Notes: generated by a model from the sequence alone, not told the origin. 64,000 nucleotides of DNA from Tenodera sinensis (GCA_030765045.1 CM060964.1:321726013-321790012), one strand, 5' to 3'. Positions 19,931-32,447 are shown, counted from the stretch's first letter. Program-made: numbers and translations.

Positions 19931-21596
19931 CTGAAACATTAGGACAAATTTGTGTTAAAACTCGTCAATAGCTGTCTAATCCAGTAAAATTTTGTATAGC
20001 TTGCTTCATGCACAAAGTAAATCCTGCCCTTCTCTTAACTGCAGAATTTACCCTTAAGATAAACTGTCAGTGAAACATTGGTCTAAATGATATTTCATTT
20101 TCAGCTTTTTATGCTATAAATGACTTCAAGCCTTTGTCTTCAATTTTCTTGCTTTTGTGCACACATCCATGTCCTTTAAATACATCACGAGGAATTTAAA
20201 TGGCCATGTCCTTCAGAACACTTCTATTTGAATGCCCAGAAGTGCTTGCAATTTTTCTTTCTTTCATTTTAGATCTAAATTGTACAATTTCTTAAAGAAA
20301 ATTCGCTGAAATCCACTGGCTCATCTGAAAGACTAAATGAGAACTATCTATTGAGGAAAACCAAATCTTTGTTTAGTTGGAGGAAAAACTAACTTGTGCT
20401 AACCTCGTCTTGGTGCAGAAATCTTGGTAATACTTTAGCTGTGTGCACGTGATGTATGAGGATTAAATCACAGAAAGGATTAGCAGAGCTTAATAATACA
20501 AGCTGTCTTTACTACCTGCTCACTTTATTTTGAGCCCTGGAACCCCGTGCTATTAACAGTCCAAGTCAAGAAGGCCTAGGATTGCCAAAAGTAACAGCTG
20601 AACATTGTCCATACTCAGTGTTGCCAGTTGTGCATTTCACTGTATTGTGTTACCTTGGTTGCTGCTCCCTTGTGTTATACTGGTTTACTTTTGTGTAATG
20701 ATAAGTGTAAGTACTAAATGTCTGAAGCAGATCCAGCATCGACAGCACAATCTGTAAACAGCAAAGGGGGTAGAGCGCCATGTATTTAGAATTTCCATTG
20801 GCTAACCTGGAAAGAGGGAGGATAAAAAAGAAGCGTAAACCAGAACTCTTGGGCTTTTATGATATACTTTAAAGCACAACTGCATTAAAGATATAAAAAG
20901 CCTTGTTGCTGTTTTCAATAACACCATCTGAGAGCTGAAATTAGTGTGTGTGGTAAGTAGTTATTTATATGGTAAAACACCTATGCTGGGTTGCAAAAAA
21001 AAAAAACTGCCCTATAGATACCCATTCCCTTCTTTAATGAGAGAAGCATCAAAATGGCCGAGCAGATGTAGTTGGCATACATAATTATCTTGTCAGACAT
21101 ATGCCACTAAAACAACTGCCACATCCAGGATTGCACTTCTGACTTTGCATAAATATTGAAGAGACTTAGCAGTAATAGTAACTGCTTTTTAGAGAGCACC
21201 ATATTTTTATGTTATGGCGGTTACATTGCTCTCTCACAACCCCCAGAATGTCTGGAGGACCACACCTGTCGGTTTATGGGTCTCACCAACCTGACTGGGA
21301 GAGTTATCAAAATAAATTCACCAACCATATCCTCTGATTACCAATCAGAGGACATATTACATGACATGACAGGTCAGCATGTTAGGGGTTAAGATTTTAT
21401 AGAGAAATTGAGAGGTTGGAAAAATAAGGACTCCCTAGCCCTCGGGAACCCTAATAGAAGAGAACAAGAGATGACCAAGGTAAGGTCAGATAGAAAAGCT
21501 ACAGTGAGGAGCAAAACACCACTAAGTGAAAGTAATGTTCTGCTCAGCTTGGGTACCTTGTGGTCGCCATTCACATTTCCCCTAGACAGAGACCCC
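19931..21596 (-). other. Part of L19 pseudogene intron, nothing recognised
   Basis: AT-rich sequence with no coding motif. A short A12 run lies near 20996. It is interpreted only as intron between exons 19798-19930 and 29047-29107. Confidence 0.5.
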
Positions 21597-21601
21597 TGAG
21601 G

Positions 21602-21773
21602 AATTGAGATATATTCTTCACCACTCTGTCCTCTATGTGATCTGCAAGAGGAAATGGACAGAGACCACCTTAAAATATGCCCGGCCACTTCTAGCGCCCC
21701 ATCCACCAGTGAAAAATATTGGAGAGCAAGAGGATTAATGACTTCATTGTCAAAAATCCAGCATTAGCTAACT
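21602..21773 (+). mobile_element. 3' fragment of the AAC-tailed LINE family
   Basis: The plus-strand copy covers only the C-terminal CPLCDLQEEMDRDHLKIC zinc motif and the terminal sequence up to a TTAGCTAAC tail. It closely matches 17417-17600 in reverse orientation. Confidence 0.8.
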
Positions 21774-22251
21774 ACTACCGACTTTGGTAGCAAAGTCATT
21801 TTGTATTTCTTGCAAGCCAAAATGTAGAACAAAATGAATACAAGTAAAATTTTCTCATGTATTATTGTCAGCATAAATTTCAGATATAAGAATAGTATAC
21901 AACAGTCATGGACGCAGTTACAATTTGGAGCAAGAATGTTGGCAAAATGCAATTATGCCCTCAGAACGCAGACTGCTGGACGTAAATAGAAAAGTAAAAT
22001 ATGATTTGTAATTAATATAAAAGTAGCCTGTCCTGTTTCTGAACATTTCACTTTCCACCAGGCATTTGAATTATCATTTAGCTATTGTTTACAGCACCCG
22101 TAACACTGTATAAACCTTCCTTTACAGTTTGCAAATATTTGCCTTGACTTAGAGGCATACTTATGTACTGTTACCTCATTCCTGCAATGCTGAGGAATCC
22201 GCCAGAAGTAACCAAAAGGCACTATTAACAAGGATAAGTGTGTCGTTTTAC

Positions 22252-22345
22252 ACCAAAAAAGTGAATTGATTAATAACACTACATAACACTTATAATTTAC
22301 TGGCAAGTGTTATTTAGTATTATTAATCGATTCACCCTTTTGGTT
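22252..22345. repeat. Short palindromic MITE-like hairpin
   Basis: The left arm, with GTGAATTGATTAATAACAC, pairs with a right arm carrying the reverse complement, ending in ATCGATTCACCCTTTTGGT. The arm motif is shared with the larger hairpin at 25050-25215, so both belong to one family. Confidence 0.65.
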
Positions 22346-22819
22346 TAAACTGATTATTACAACACTGTTTACAAACTTCCAAGAAACAAGATAAATGTAT
22401 CACATTTGGCTTTTGGCAAATTCCAACAGTTCATGTTGTCTACAGGATGGAAGGTACTGCTTCGGCCACGCGTTAACCAGGGATTCTACATGAGTGTAAC
22501 AAATATGTCCAATACAATTTTAGTCAATAAAGAACCGTTTTGCGGAAAAAAAAAAATTGTGACAAACATTTGAAGCCATCTAACTTCTTGACGAATGGAT
22601 ATAAATGGTTCATTATTTCACAAACATAGTGTGAACAACACTGTAATGCCTTTTAATCTTAATTCAAATGTATTTACGCACAATTTAACGTTAAAGTATC
22701 ATGCAAAGTTTAATTTCTACGTGAAATATAGCAACGTTGTGGGTTACATGAAAGGCAGTTGTCGCGTGTCTGGTTGCTTGCGGGGTGATGGGGGGTATCG
22801 CGTGGCATTTGGAGTGAAA

Positions 22820-23060
22820 GGGGGTGGAAGGAAAGGGAAGCGGTAAAGTGCAATTGTCTGCAATATGAAACAATTTGTCTTGTGATCATGAATCCCTTCA
22901 CATCAAGGGAGTACTTAGACATGGTGCTACTAATTTAAGGGGGAAACTCCCCTTAAGAATAAAAAATTAATAAAGAGATAGAAAAATAGACAAAATACAA
23001 TAAAAAACATAACATTGAGATCACGTAAATAAAAAAAGATGTTCCCATTTCAGTCATCCC
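22820..23060 (+). repeat. Dispersed repeat, copy 1
   Basis: About 240 bp are shared in direct orientation with 24110-24330. Common blocks include GGAGTACTTAGACATGGTGC, a GGGGGAAA-CTCCCCTTAAG hairpin core and AACATTGAGATCACGTAAAT. No coding capacity is apparent. Confidence 0.75.
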
Positions 23061-23353
23061 TTATCTAGCAAAATCAGCCACTCTTTATCTCTAACTTTTT
23101 TTCAAAAAACACAAAAAAACTGAAGAAAAACAACAAAAATAATATCCACTCTTGTGAACTGAAATACGACTCTGTATTAAGAACTTAAATTAAGTAATAG
23201 TAAAACCTAAATAAACACCAAATTATCGGCATAAACGACATACATTTTCAGTATTTATTGTTGTAAAGTGCTTATAAATGTATTTAGACAGCGTTAGGGA
23301 ATTTATTTCAAAATGCTGACTGGTACTCGTGTTCTTTGTTAAATAGTACTTGT

Positions 23354-23454
23354 AAATTCTAAAAGAGTCTTCCGGGCTGATTTGCCGTGGTCTGCTGGAG
23401 TAACTGGGTCCAGCAGACCATGGCAAATCAGCCCGGAAGACTCTTTTAGAATTT
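23354..23454. repeat. Near-perfect 46-bp-arm hairpin (MITE-like)
   Basis: Two 46-bp arms with one mismatch flank a nine-base loop (GTAACTGGG). The core GGGCTGATTTGCC-TGGTCTGC also forms the arms of the element at 38230-38432, so this is a dispersed fold-back family. Confidence 0.8.
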
Positions 23455-24109
23455 CGAACACCGGCCGTGAAAGCCTACGCCTACTCAGTACTTATAAACA
23501 TAGCATTAGCTTACGGAGTACATTAAGTGTACTGCAGTCCCGCATTAAATATGAATTTGGTTTGTCATATGTCTAGAGAAACTTCATATTATGTATACCT
23601 TCTTTTAAGGTACTATTACTGTCACACCGGTTTACTTACAGAGAACAATTTCATTTTGCTTTTCTTCATATTTAGGCACTTTCGAATTCACAGCTCTCAT
23701 TTATGGCGAGATCATTAGTTTTATTTTAGCCCAGTAAGACACAAAAGAGCACAATTGTTTTAGAAAAATGAAGGGGAAGACTTTTATTTATTTGCATATT
23801 AAAGGCAATTACTATTGTTTTAGCTTGTGATGGATAATAATAACAATAATAAAGATCCATTATTAGAAAAATCCCCATTCCTTTATGTCAGCATTGTTTT
23901 AACCCTCAAATACGTGATTTTGACTGTTTCATTTTTCTGTTTTAAGAACTATGGAAAAGTGAATCTTCATTATTACATGAAGGAGTGCATCATTATAGCA
24001 ACGTTTGCACCTTTTCGGTGTGACAGCTGATGTTAGCCAACGTCATGAATAAACAAGCATTGGTGGATGGGGGTGGCAGGCTCAGCTGAAGTCAATCAGT
24101 GTAAAGGTC

Positions 24110-24330
24110 AAGGGAAGGAGTAGGGAGGGGTAAAGTAGTTGTCTGCAACATGAACGAATTAACTTTGCTATCATGTTTTCGTTCATATCAAGAGAGTACT
24201 TAGACATGGTGCTACTAATTTAAGGGGGAAATTCCCCTTAAGAATAAAAAATAAATAAAACAATGAAAAGTAGAAACAAAATAAAAAACATAACATTGAG
24301 ATCACGTAAATAAAGGCAGATGCTCCCATT
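24110..24330 (+). repeat. Dispersed repeat, copy 2
   Basis: This is the direct-orientation partner of 22820-23060, diverged by small indels. The two copies are about 1.3 kb apart with the hairpin at 23354 between them. Confidence 0.75.
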
Positions 24331-24334
24331 CCCA

Positions 24335-24450
24335 TCTAAATATGAAGAGTTTGTTCTATATCGATATAAAGTCAACTAGTTCATTATATTTCAAAATGCT
24401 GTAACAAGTTAAAAATAAAAACTAATTTATATTAACAAAATAATAAATTT
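24335..24450 (+). repeat. AT-rich dispersed repeat shared with 54.99 kb
   Basis: About 115 bp match 54990-55105, including AACTAGTTCATTATATTTCA and a long AT-rich block ending AATAAATTTTATTGT. Function unknown. Confidence 0.65.
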
Positions 24451-25049
24451 TATTGTAAAGAAGTAAAATATAGTGCAAAAAAATGAAAAGAAACTCATTT
24501 CCCAAAACTCGAAAAAGATGAACATCTTAGCTGGTGTGGTATGTCAGGACGTAAATATCACACACACTGAGTTTATGTACAATTTTATTTACAAAGAAAT
24601 GCAATTGACAGTACCTCAAAACTATTCTGGAGCCAGAACCATACTAGCGTACGGCTGAACACTAGCGTAGACAGTTGGGTATGTGAGGGCTTGAGGAGGT
24701 GAGAGGGGCAGACAGGAGGTAGGTGAGGGGTTTGCAGAAAGCCATCCTAGTCATATCACATGCTGATAGTTAAACGCTGACTCACCTCATCATATGCCAC
24801 TGTTTTAGAACGAAACGGACAGACTTATAAATTTTTGTTACCATTTATCTTTACGGTTGAATAATCATTTAGTTCAAAAGCAGATTAATGATTCTAATGT
24901 CATTCACTTCCCCATACAATCCTGGATTTGATAGTCCTCTTCCTACCACTTCCAGTATATTTCTCCAATATCAACTTGGGAACCATGGGGAAGGCACAAT
25001 GCCAATTATCTTCCTTTCATAGAAGTTTGAAAACAGTGTTGTTGTAATT
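24451..25049. other. No recognisable feature
   Basis: AT-rich intronic-type DNA. A short plus-strand frame at 24473-24658 lacks motifs and is not considered a gene. Confidence 0.5.
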
Positions 25050-25215
25050 AATTTAATTTAAAAGGTGAGTCAATTAATAACACTGAACAACACTTAGAAC
25101 ATAATTTTCCAGAACGGTTGATAATGGAGGAAAGTTAACCTTCAAAACACGTTCCGGAAAATTATGTTCTAAGTGTTGTTCAGTGTTATTAATTGACTCA
25201 CCTTTCAAATTAAAC
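25050..25215. repeat. Perfect-arm fold-back MITE
   Basis: Arms of about 63 bp share AAAGGTGAGTCAATTAATAA and its reverse complement, with nearly complete pairing up to TTTTCC-GAAC; a loop of about 30 bp separates them. It shares its outer arm motif with 22252-22345. Confidence 0.8.
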
Positions 25216-25737
25216 TATGCCAATTACCTAACAAGTTCAGCCAGCGACTTGCTGAAAGTGGTGGTGCAGTGCATCTTCAGTATTTTCAATTCCCTGGACA
25301 AATACTGCATTTGTTTAATGATGCTACTCTATGAGCACAAAAGTTTTACGCAGCTAACTATAGCAGGCACAGCTTATTCAGATACCTGAAAAAAAAACCT
25401 TGACATTTCCCACCCATTGTGGTCCAGTCTGGTTATATTTGGTGATATTCCATCTGTTAAGTTGCATTACTACCGTCAACTGTTCGTAAAATATAACCAT
25501 GGTAAAGCTACAGCGATAGCTTGCGTCTGTTATGTTGCCACAGAAGCCCTTGTTTATGAATGTGTTGCAGAGGCCAACTGATAGATTTTAAAACAAGATT
25601 CTGTTTAGACGCAGTAATTAAGCTGTGGACATACTGCCCGTGTTTGCATGATTTTGTCTTGAATTTTTAGAGCAGTATATGCAGTTATTTTTATTGTTTT
25701 TTTGTGTTCACTGCACAGTAGTGTGCTAAATACTGTT

Positions 25738-25985
25738 AGTTAATGCTGGATTTCTGACAATGAAGCCATTAATCCTCTTGTTCTCCAATATTTTTCACTG
25801 ATGGATGGGGTGCTAGAAGTGGTCAGGCATATTTGAAGGTGGTCTTGGTCCATTTCTACTTGCAGATCACAGGACAGAGTGGTGAAGAATATATCGCAAT
25901 TCTGTTTAAATTTTTGCCAGACAATCATGTACCATAATCATCCTGAAGGTAGCAACTGCCATTTTTTGAGGATACTCAGGAATTA
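25738..25985 (-). mobile_element. 3' fragment of the AAC-tailed LINE family
   Basis: The minus strand carries the terminal zinc-motif region and 3' end of the same family as 17.4 kb, with a small deletion inside the CPLC block. No flanking duplication was recognised. Confidence 0.75.
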
Positions 25986-27041
25986 CACTGTGTGCATTAA
26001 ATATATATTATGCTATTTAGCGTTCAGAAGTGATTTTATCCAAAAGTGTTATTGCAGAACAAGATTTGCCGACGGTGAGTGTTCTTTGTTATGTGGTAAC
26101 TACGTTCAAGCATTATTATAGTCTGAAAGCGTGATACTTTAACCCCGTGATACTTGAGGTTAGAAATGCCATTAATGTGTGCATTGGCAGGACTGCTTTT
26201 TTGGGATATTTTGTCTGCTGTTTAGTGTAATGTCGGCCATGTTGAACTCTTGGGAACTGCCAATAAACTGTGCCCACGATACCACTACCAACAGCAAAAT
26301 GATCATGTTCCGTTGTGAAACATCTTGAAGTAGAATTGTCTACCAACCTTGGCAGAATACAGTAGGTCTGAATAAAGTTCAACAGCATAGTTTCCCATAT
26401 CTAGCTCAGAGCAACACTGAACTACCCCTGACAATTTCAAAGAAGACCAGTGCAGGGACTTTGTCTTTAGTAACATCATCGTTGAAACAGAAAGGGAAGG
26501 CCACTGGAGTAGAAAACCCTTGACACACATCCAACCCCAGGAGTAAGTTTGACCCTGGAAGATCATGTGGCTGTGTCATGACAGGTTTTACCAGAATAAG
26601 TTCTCTAAGCTCACTCACATCTAAATGTACACACTATGCTACCTAGTCAACTACATTCAGAAGTCATTTGAACAGTGCATAGTCAATTGCATCCCTCAAA
26701 GACATTAACTATTGTACAGCCAGTAGATCTCCGGCTCTTGACATTTCACAGCTGTGATGAGTTGAAGGGGGAAGGTTAATGTTGCCAATGTATAGTAATG
26801 AATTTCAGAAAATGGATTCTCAAAATTATCTTAACAATGAAAGCATATGATGTTTACTAAGTTTAAAACATTGAAATACAGGTTTTGGTTTTATTTTCAT
26901 GCAATATCTTTGTTACACCACTATTCTGTTCGAATATTACCTTTACATCTGTTATGGGCAGTAGCTGTTACTATTGGCAATACTGCAAGTGAGTAACGCA
27001 CCAGTTGTTAAAACTTTCTGCTAGCACCAATCACCGGTCTC
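25986..27041. other. No confident feature
   Basis: Several minus-strand frames at 26116-26618 overlap in different phases and have a somewhat coding-like composition. I recognise no family motif. They may be a decayed transposon fragment. Confidence 0.35.
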
Positions 27042-27306
27042 ACTGCTAGGCGTGGGCGGCGCCATGGCCGAGCGGTTAGCACACTCGCCTACCACCTAGG
27101 CGGCCCGGGTTCGATCCCAGGGACCCGCATGTGGTATTCGTGGTGGACGAAGCGGCGTCAGGGCGGGTTTTCTCTGGGTACTCCGGTTTCCCCCGCCATC
27201 TCATTCCACCGGTGCTCCATCTTCATGTATCATCAGTGTCACCGCCTGCGGTGCCGTAGTAGTAAAAGCGGGCGTTAAACACTACAACAACAACTGCTAG
27301 GTGTGG
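27042..27306 (+). mobile_element. tRNA-derived SINE with 14-bp target duplication
   Basis: The body (27056-27292) begins with a tRNA-like head containing box A (TGGCCGAGCGG) and a perfect box B (GGTTCGATCCC near 27109). A GC-rich central domain follows with GGGTACTCCGGTTTCCCCC, a block I recall from conserved SINE central domains in several invertebrates. The 3' end is ACAACAACA. The flanks ACTGCTAGGCGTGG (27042-27055) and ACTGCTAGGTGTGG (27293-27306) are a target duplication with one mismatch. The head is Leu/Ser-like and is not a functional tRNA. Confidence 0.9.
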
Positions 27307-27969
27307 CCTCCAAATGTAGCACCATGTTGCCAACTCCATTTTATAAGGACCATGTGGTTTCAATTGCTTTGGTGTTTGTGCAGGCTTTTTTCTGGTAAGT
27401 AAACAGTACAACAATAGTCTTCATATGATACTATTCTGCGATCTTACTGCCCACTTACTGCCCACGTAAATTTACGAAGTAGCTATGCACTCTGCAGATG
27501 TATGAAATGTTTCAAATACCCTGTTCTCACCAAAGAACTGGCAACACCGCATCACAAGGCCTTGAGAAATGTCAGAGCTGCAGATCCACTGGCTGTACAA
27601 TAGATGTTAACACTTTGGAGGAAACCGGGGAAAGTTTTCTCCCCTTCTCCAAGAAAGCAATAAGCATGAACATCACACTTTTTTTCTTGACTAGAATAAT
27701 TTCCCTTTGTTTTTGCAGTTCCTGCTTTCTTTGCATTCTATGACCGGTACAGTTTCACAATGTGGGCTGCTGTCCACTAGCCAACATGTGTTTTCAACTA
27801 AAAATAAATTCAGTGCTTATAACAAAGTGTGCAGAAAATGCTGTGAAAATCACGAGCCCCAACAGTGGGTTAGCAGTAATGCTGGGATTACGATAGACTA
27901 TTGTAACCCGACAGTCTAATGTGTTATATTAAATAGGTCTATTTAGGATCAACTTAACTGGATTAGCAT
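27307..27969. other. No recognisable feature
   Basis: Mixed-composition intronic-type DNA. Short open frames at 27223-27414 and 27498-27919 have no motif support. Confidence 0.45.
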
Positions 27970-27984
27970 AATGGGGCTAAGTAA

Positions 27985-28770
27985 CGTAAGAAAAATAGGA
28001 GAAAAAAAAGGCAATATGCTATATCGGCAGAGCAAACGGACAGAAGGGTGTTCGTTTCATAGTGCACAAAGACTACAAAAACTGCATTAGGGAGTTTATA
28101 GGAATTAAAGGATAGCAGTACCAAGAATGGAAAATAAGGAAAAAAATCATTACTGTACAAATATACGCTCCGACCGAAAATGGCACAGACGAAGAAATAG
28201 AAATCTTCTATGGGGATCTAGACAGAACCATAAAATAAAGGGACCAGAGAATATACATAATGGAAGACTTCAAAAGCAAGTTAGGGAGAAGTGTGGATGA
28301 CGAAGAGCTAACAGGACCACATGGCATAGGGAAAAGGAATGGCAGGGGGGAAAGATTCACACAATTTGCTGAAAAATACAACTTCATTTTACATAACTCC
28401 TTTTACAAGAAGTATCTGCAAGCAAGATGGACATGGAGATCACCGGACAGAAAAACAAAAGATGAAATTGACTTCATATCAAGCAACAGCAGGGAAGGAG
28501 TTATGGATATACAAGTGAGAAACGAGCTAAAACTTGACTCAGACCATAGAACGGTAAGGGCAACAATTAAAGAGAAAAAGAAAAGATGCGTTAGATGAAA
28601 CCCTAGACCTATAGCAGAGAGAATTAACAACGCAATATTTAAAGAGAAGATATACAGCAAAATGCAACAGATGCAAGGAGATGCACAAAAGAGTATAAGA
28701 ACTACATGATACTGCAGAACTACATACTTGAATCAGAGGAAGAAACATCCTTAAAAAAAAAAAAAAAAAA
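27985..28770 (+). mobile_element. RTE-like LINE endonuclease fragment, decayed
   Basis: Plus-strand reading gives VQIYAPTENGTDEE, then MEDFKSKLG in place of the usual MGDFNAKLG, then IGKRNGRGERF, WTWRSPDRKTKDEIDFI and SDHRTV. This is the endonuclease domain of RTE-type LINEs, which is also the origin of genes annotated as craniofacial development protein 2-like. Internal stops (for example before 28260) and loss of the Asn in DFNA make it nonfunctional. It fades before an A18 run near 28754-28771. Confidence 0.8.
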
Positions 28771-29046
28771 ATTAAGAGAGTTAAGTTTGCTGTATACTGA
28801 GTTACAATATAATAAAACCACATTTAATTTGTTTTAACTGAGCAAGTGCATCTACTGAGTTTTGAAAAAAGTGCTAACATTCCTTACCCTATACGTAGGG
28901 TACTGCGATATATAAAATCTGATTCAACCGAACGATGCAGGAGGTTCAGATTATGCTGATACTACATTTAACTCAATGTTGTGAAATTTATGTATCTAAT
29001 CAAGTTTTGAAAAAAGGCTCCTAAGCATGCATGAACTTCAACTTAC

Positions 29047-29107
29047 TTCAACATCTTTGTCCTAGCCTTCTCAGCCTTCTTCACATGCTTGTTCTTGAAC
29101 ACGTTAC
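29047..29107 (-). pseudogene. RpL19: Ribosomal protein L19 pseudogene, penultimate exon with deletion
   Basis: The 61-nt exon is bordered by TCTTTTAG upstream and a GTAAGT donor (29046-29041) downstream. It encodes GNVFKNK then KAEKARTKML. In L19 seven residues (RVLMEYI) normally stand between KNK and the next HKK, and they are missing, so a 21-nt in-frame deletion is inferred, with one adjacent Lys changed to Val. The phase fits both neighbours exactly. Confidence 0.85.
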
Positions 29108-29375
29108 CTAAAAGATAACACAAAACCTTAATATCAGATATTTTCCACCATAACACTGCAAGACAATATGCTTAATAATTCAAAGAACTGCATTTCGTTT
29201 CTTTAACAGAACTCTGCATGGTTTCCTAAATCAAATGTTAAAACATAAAAATGTCATGCAGAAGAGAAATTATATTCTGTAATTTCATTTCACAACATAA
29301 ATATAGTAGAATATTGACCTAACATTCACACAGGATTGTTTTCCTGTTTTCTTAGAAATTTGAAAACCCTAAAAG

Positions 29376-29416
29376 TTGTTGCTGGATTTCTGACAATGAA
29401 ATCATTAATCCAGTCC
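29376..29416 (-). mobile_element. Short 3'-end relic of the AAC-tailed LINE family
   Basis: About 40 bp match the terminal GCTGGATTTCTGACAATGAA segment seen at 17.4, 21.7 and 25.7 kb. It is too short to encode protein. Confidence 0.6.
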
Positions 29417-30743
29417 AGTAAAGGCTGGTTCACAATAACCAAGAGTAGAATCAGAATAGAAAGCAAAACATATATTACTCACAATACCACAGGAATGAAA
29501 GTATAAATGCACACTGATAGCAAAGGGGTAAGTGAACCTTGCACATTAGGACATCATTTGCTTGGAACTAACTTTTTTTCACCTGCTTCCAATTCAGCTA
29601 ACGTGCTAAATGTCATTGCCTTATTAATAGTACACATTAAAGTTAGCTGTTCTTTATTATTTGTCAATTACCAGCTTTAGCATTTGTTTTTTGAGGCAGT
29701 AGCATTAAGAATGGCATATAAACAAATTACAGATTACACTTTTGTTAGCAGAAGCAATGCCAAATGGATTTGAGGGAGTCAGGAAGCACATTTAAAACAG
29801 ATTCCAATTTCATTTTCTAGGCTTGTGACAGAGCTGTAGCAGCTGTTTCATATCATGGCGGCATTGAGTAATTGTTACAGTGAATAACCACAATATGGAT
29901 CTGATGTGCCATTCCCAGGAATGTGAAAATTCGATCATCTCCTTTCCGGAGACCCAGAAAAGTCTCCCACCGTCTATTACCAGTGAAATTCGTGTGGTGT
30001 TACTAATATACACCCTGTACAATCATGCCTGATTGGGTAAATATGCAAGCATTTTTATAATATGAGTGCCACAGTAAAATAAAAGGCAAGGCTTTACCAA
30101 ATTGGACAAGTTATTTTAATTTGGTCTACTGTGAGTTATACGAAACCTTGTTTCGATGCACAGGTGTGTTGCAGGAACTGCTTGCCCTGCAATGTGTTGT
30201 TCCCTCTACACGTGTCAGCTAATCAGCTGATATGAAACGAGTGCTGTTTATACTTGGCGCCAAATAAGAAGGGGATTGACAGTTGCTATCCACGTGGTGG
30301 AAGGCTCTAAATGAACCGGAGGGGATGAGTGCGTCATAGGGATCGTCATGGCAACAAAAAGAGCAACAAATTAGAGCTAAGATGTTTCCATAGCAACGCT
30401 AAACCAAAGTTGTCTATATTTAACACGTGATTAGCATGTGCCTGACCTGCAATCTAGCAGTAACAAACTGTGTGTCTTATCTTGTTTTCCCTGCAATATA
30501 TACGTCTCCCTCCAACACCAGCTTGCAATGTTTGTATCAAGAGATTGTATGTGTGCTGACAAGTTCATTTGCATAATTCTATTTATTGTGGTTATTTGCC
30601 TCGTATTTACGCGTGTCTGAAACTGTGTATCCGTACGTATGTTGTGAGCATTTGCAACTATCTCTTTTAATGAATAATTATGTCCAAAAATATTGACAAA
30701 GATAGCATAGCCAAACAAGAAACTTCACGTACTCGGGAAATGA
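29417..30743. other. No recognisable feature
   Basis: Intron-type sequence with scattered short frames and no motif. No snoRNA C/D box pair was convincingly seen, although L19 introns could host one. Confidence 0.45.
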
Positions 30744-31110
30744 ATGAAATTGTGTTTGGTAAGGTACATATCCCAATTAAAGGATTATGCAGTTGATGGT
30801 ATTGAAGAACATGGTTGCAAAATTGTTTGGTATCGCCCTTTCCTAGTGTACTCCGATTTAATTAATTTGGGCACAAGTAAAGGGTTACACTGTGCGAAAC
30901 AAAGATTTCACTGTGTCATCAGTAATAAAAAGCTGAACACTGTGAACAAGTGGTTACCGATACAAAGGGTGTAATAACTACAACATGGGAAAATGAAGTC
31001 TTAGATGCAAGGATAGAACAGTTTGTCATTTCCGCGGGTAATTCCTGCAACAATAGCAATAATGCAAGTGATTTGGATATCAGCGGCATTTCCCATTACA
31101 ATATTGCACA
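30744..31110 (+). pseudogene. Coding-like stretch with a donor-like end, unrecognised
   Basis: A plus-strand frame (30744-30974) reads plausibly as protein, and a second frame continues to 31110, where CACAG is followed by GTATGT, a good 5' splice site. The frames are offset near an A5 run around 30926. I recognise no family. It could be an exon fragment of a gene on the opposite strand to the L19 pseudogene, or an old retroelement piece. Confidence 0.3.
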
Positions 31111-32146
31111 GGTATGTTTCTTTTGTTAACATTAATCTTTACATTGATATAATACTTCCATATTCCATCCTTTGCATGTAGATGAACTAATTTACTATTG
31201 TTTTCAGATACGAATATAAATTATACATGCTCTACATTCCAAACGCAATCCATCTTCTTATACACAATGCTAATACCCTCTCTCTTTCACTGCCAACTGT
31301 CAATACCTTTCTTGTTTGGCACAAATAATAGTTTGATACATTGTCAGACCACTAAAGTGTGGTAGTGATGTTATAATGCCAAAAGATTTGCATACTTTTA
31401 GCACAACACTTGTGGAGAAATCATGGCAATTGGTAGATGGATTCGCTGCCGCTATTGTCTCTTGTAGAGAAATGGTCCCCAATCTTGTGAATAGATTGAA
31501 TTGAAAGTAAATGGATGTGCTCTCAAAGGGAAATACCTGGTTAACATTGGGCAACAGAACAAAGTTCTATGTGATGATGTGACTCAAGTTAATTTCTGCA
31601 ACTGAGTGTTAGAAGAAGTTAATGGTAATCCTATTGACCCATACTTAATCCCCTGAAAGGACAAGCAAGGTTTTCTTTAATGAAGAATTAATGAGTTATA
31701 CAAAAAGGCGTGAGATGTGTGGTAGCACAAGGACATCACATCTTGTAATGATGAAAGTATGTGATTGTTAAAGTTATAATTTGCACGAGAAATCTATGTA
31801 CTTGAATAAAGGGTTTTGAATAATCTGACACTACTGGCAAACAGTGTGGTAAGAAAACTGTTAAGAGTGGCCAAACACCCAAATGAATGCTCTATGACAG
31901 TACACAACCCTTTCACTGCGTTGGCTGTCACATAGACAGCAGGGCATTACCTCTCAGTGTGTTGGCGACAATATAGGTGGCAGAAGCTATTCACTAGAAT
32001 CAAGCCTTATTAAACACTGAAGGGAATCTCTGTACGCACTGAGGTGAAAGAACATGTTCTGCCATCTGTTGGGATTATGAAGAAGCAGTTTCAAAGAGCT
32101 CTCTGCATTATCTACTGCTTAAAATACAAAGGCTTGCGTATGCATT
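31111..32146. other. No recognisable feature
   Basis: AT-rich noncoding sequence; short frames lack motifs. Confidence 0.45.
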
Positions 32147-32447
32147 ATTTATTTATACCAACAAACTCACTGTTGGGTGTGTGGGCAATATTTGAGAGGT
32201 AGAATAATTGGAACTGAAAAATTCAATGTCACACCAGGGATTTGAACCACAGTCCCTCCGCTTACCAGGCAGGTCTCTGGCAGGTTGTCACAGTAGCTTA
32301 ATGGCTAGAGGGTCTGGTTCAAATCCAGACAAATCCAAAAGCAGTGGCATTGGATTTTTCAGTTCCAGTTCTACCTCTCAAACATTGCCCACAGACAGCT
32401 TGTGTGTTTAAAAACACCAACAGTAAGTTTGTTGGCATAAATAAATA
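32147..32447. mobile_element. Fold-back tRNA-headed retroposon, copy 2 (inverted dimer)
   Basis: The two halves are inverted. Each outer end carries the TTATTTATTTAT-CCAACAAACT tail, and each inner side carries a tRNA-like segment. The left half reads in reverse as a Thr-like head (GGTAAGCGGAGGGACTGTGG with TTCAAATCCC). The right half has GTAGCTTAATGGCTAGAGG and GGTTCAAATCC. It is the longest of the three copies in the window. No clean target duplication was found. Confidence 0.75.

Noticed and set aside
26116..26618. Protein-coding gene on the minus strand
   Set aside because: Three overlapping frames in different phases, no recognisable motif, no splice support.
27056..27130. Functional tRNA-Leu/Ser gene
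   Set aside because: It is the head of a SINE with a conserved central domain, tail and flanking duplication.
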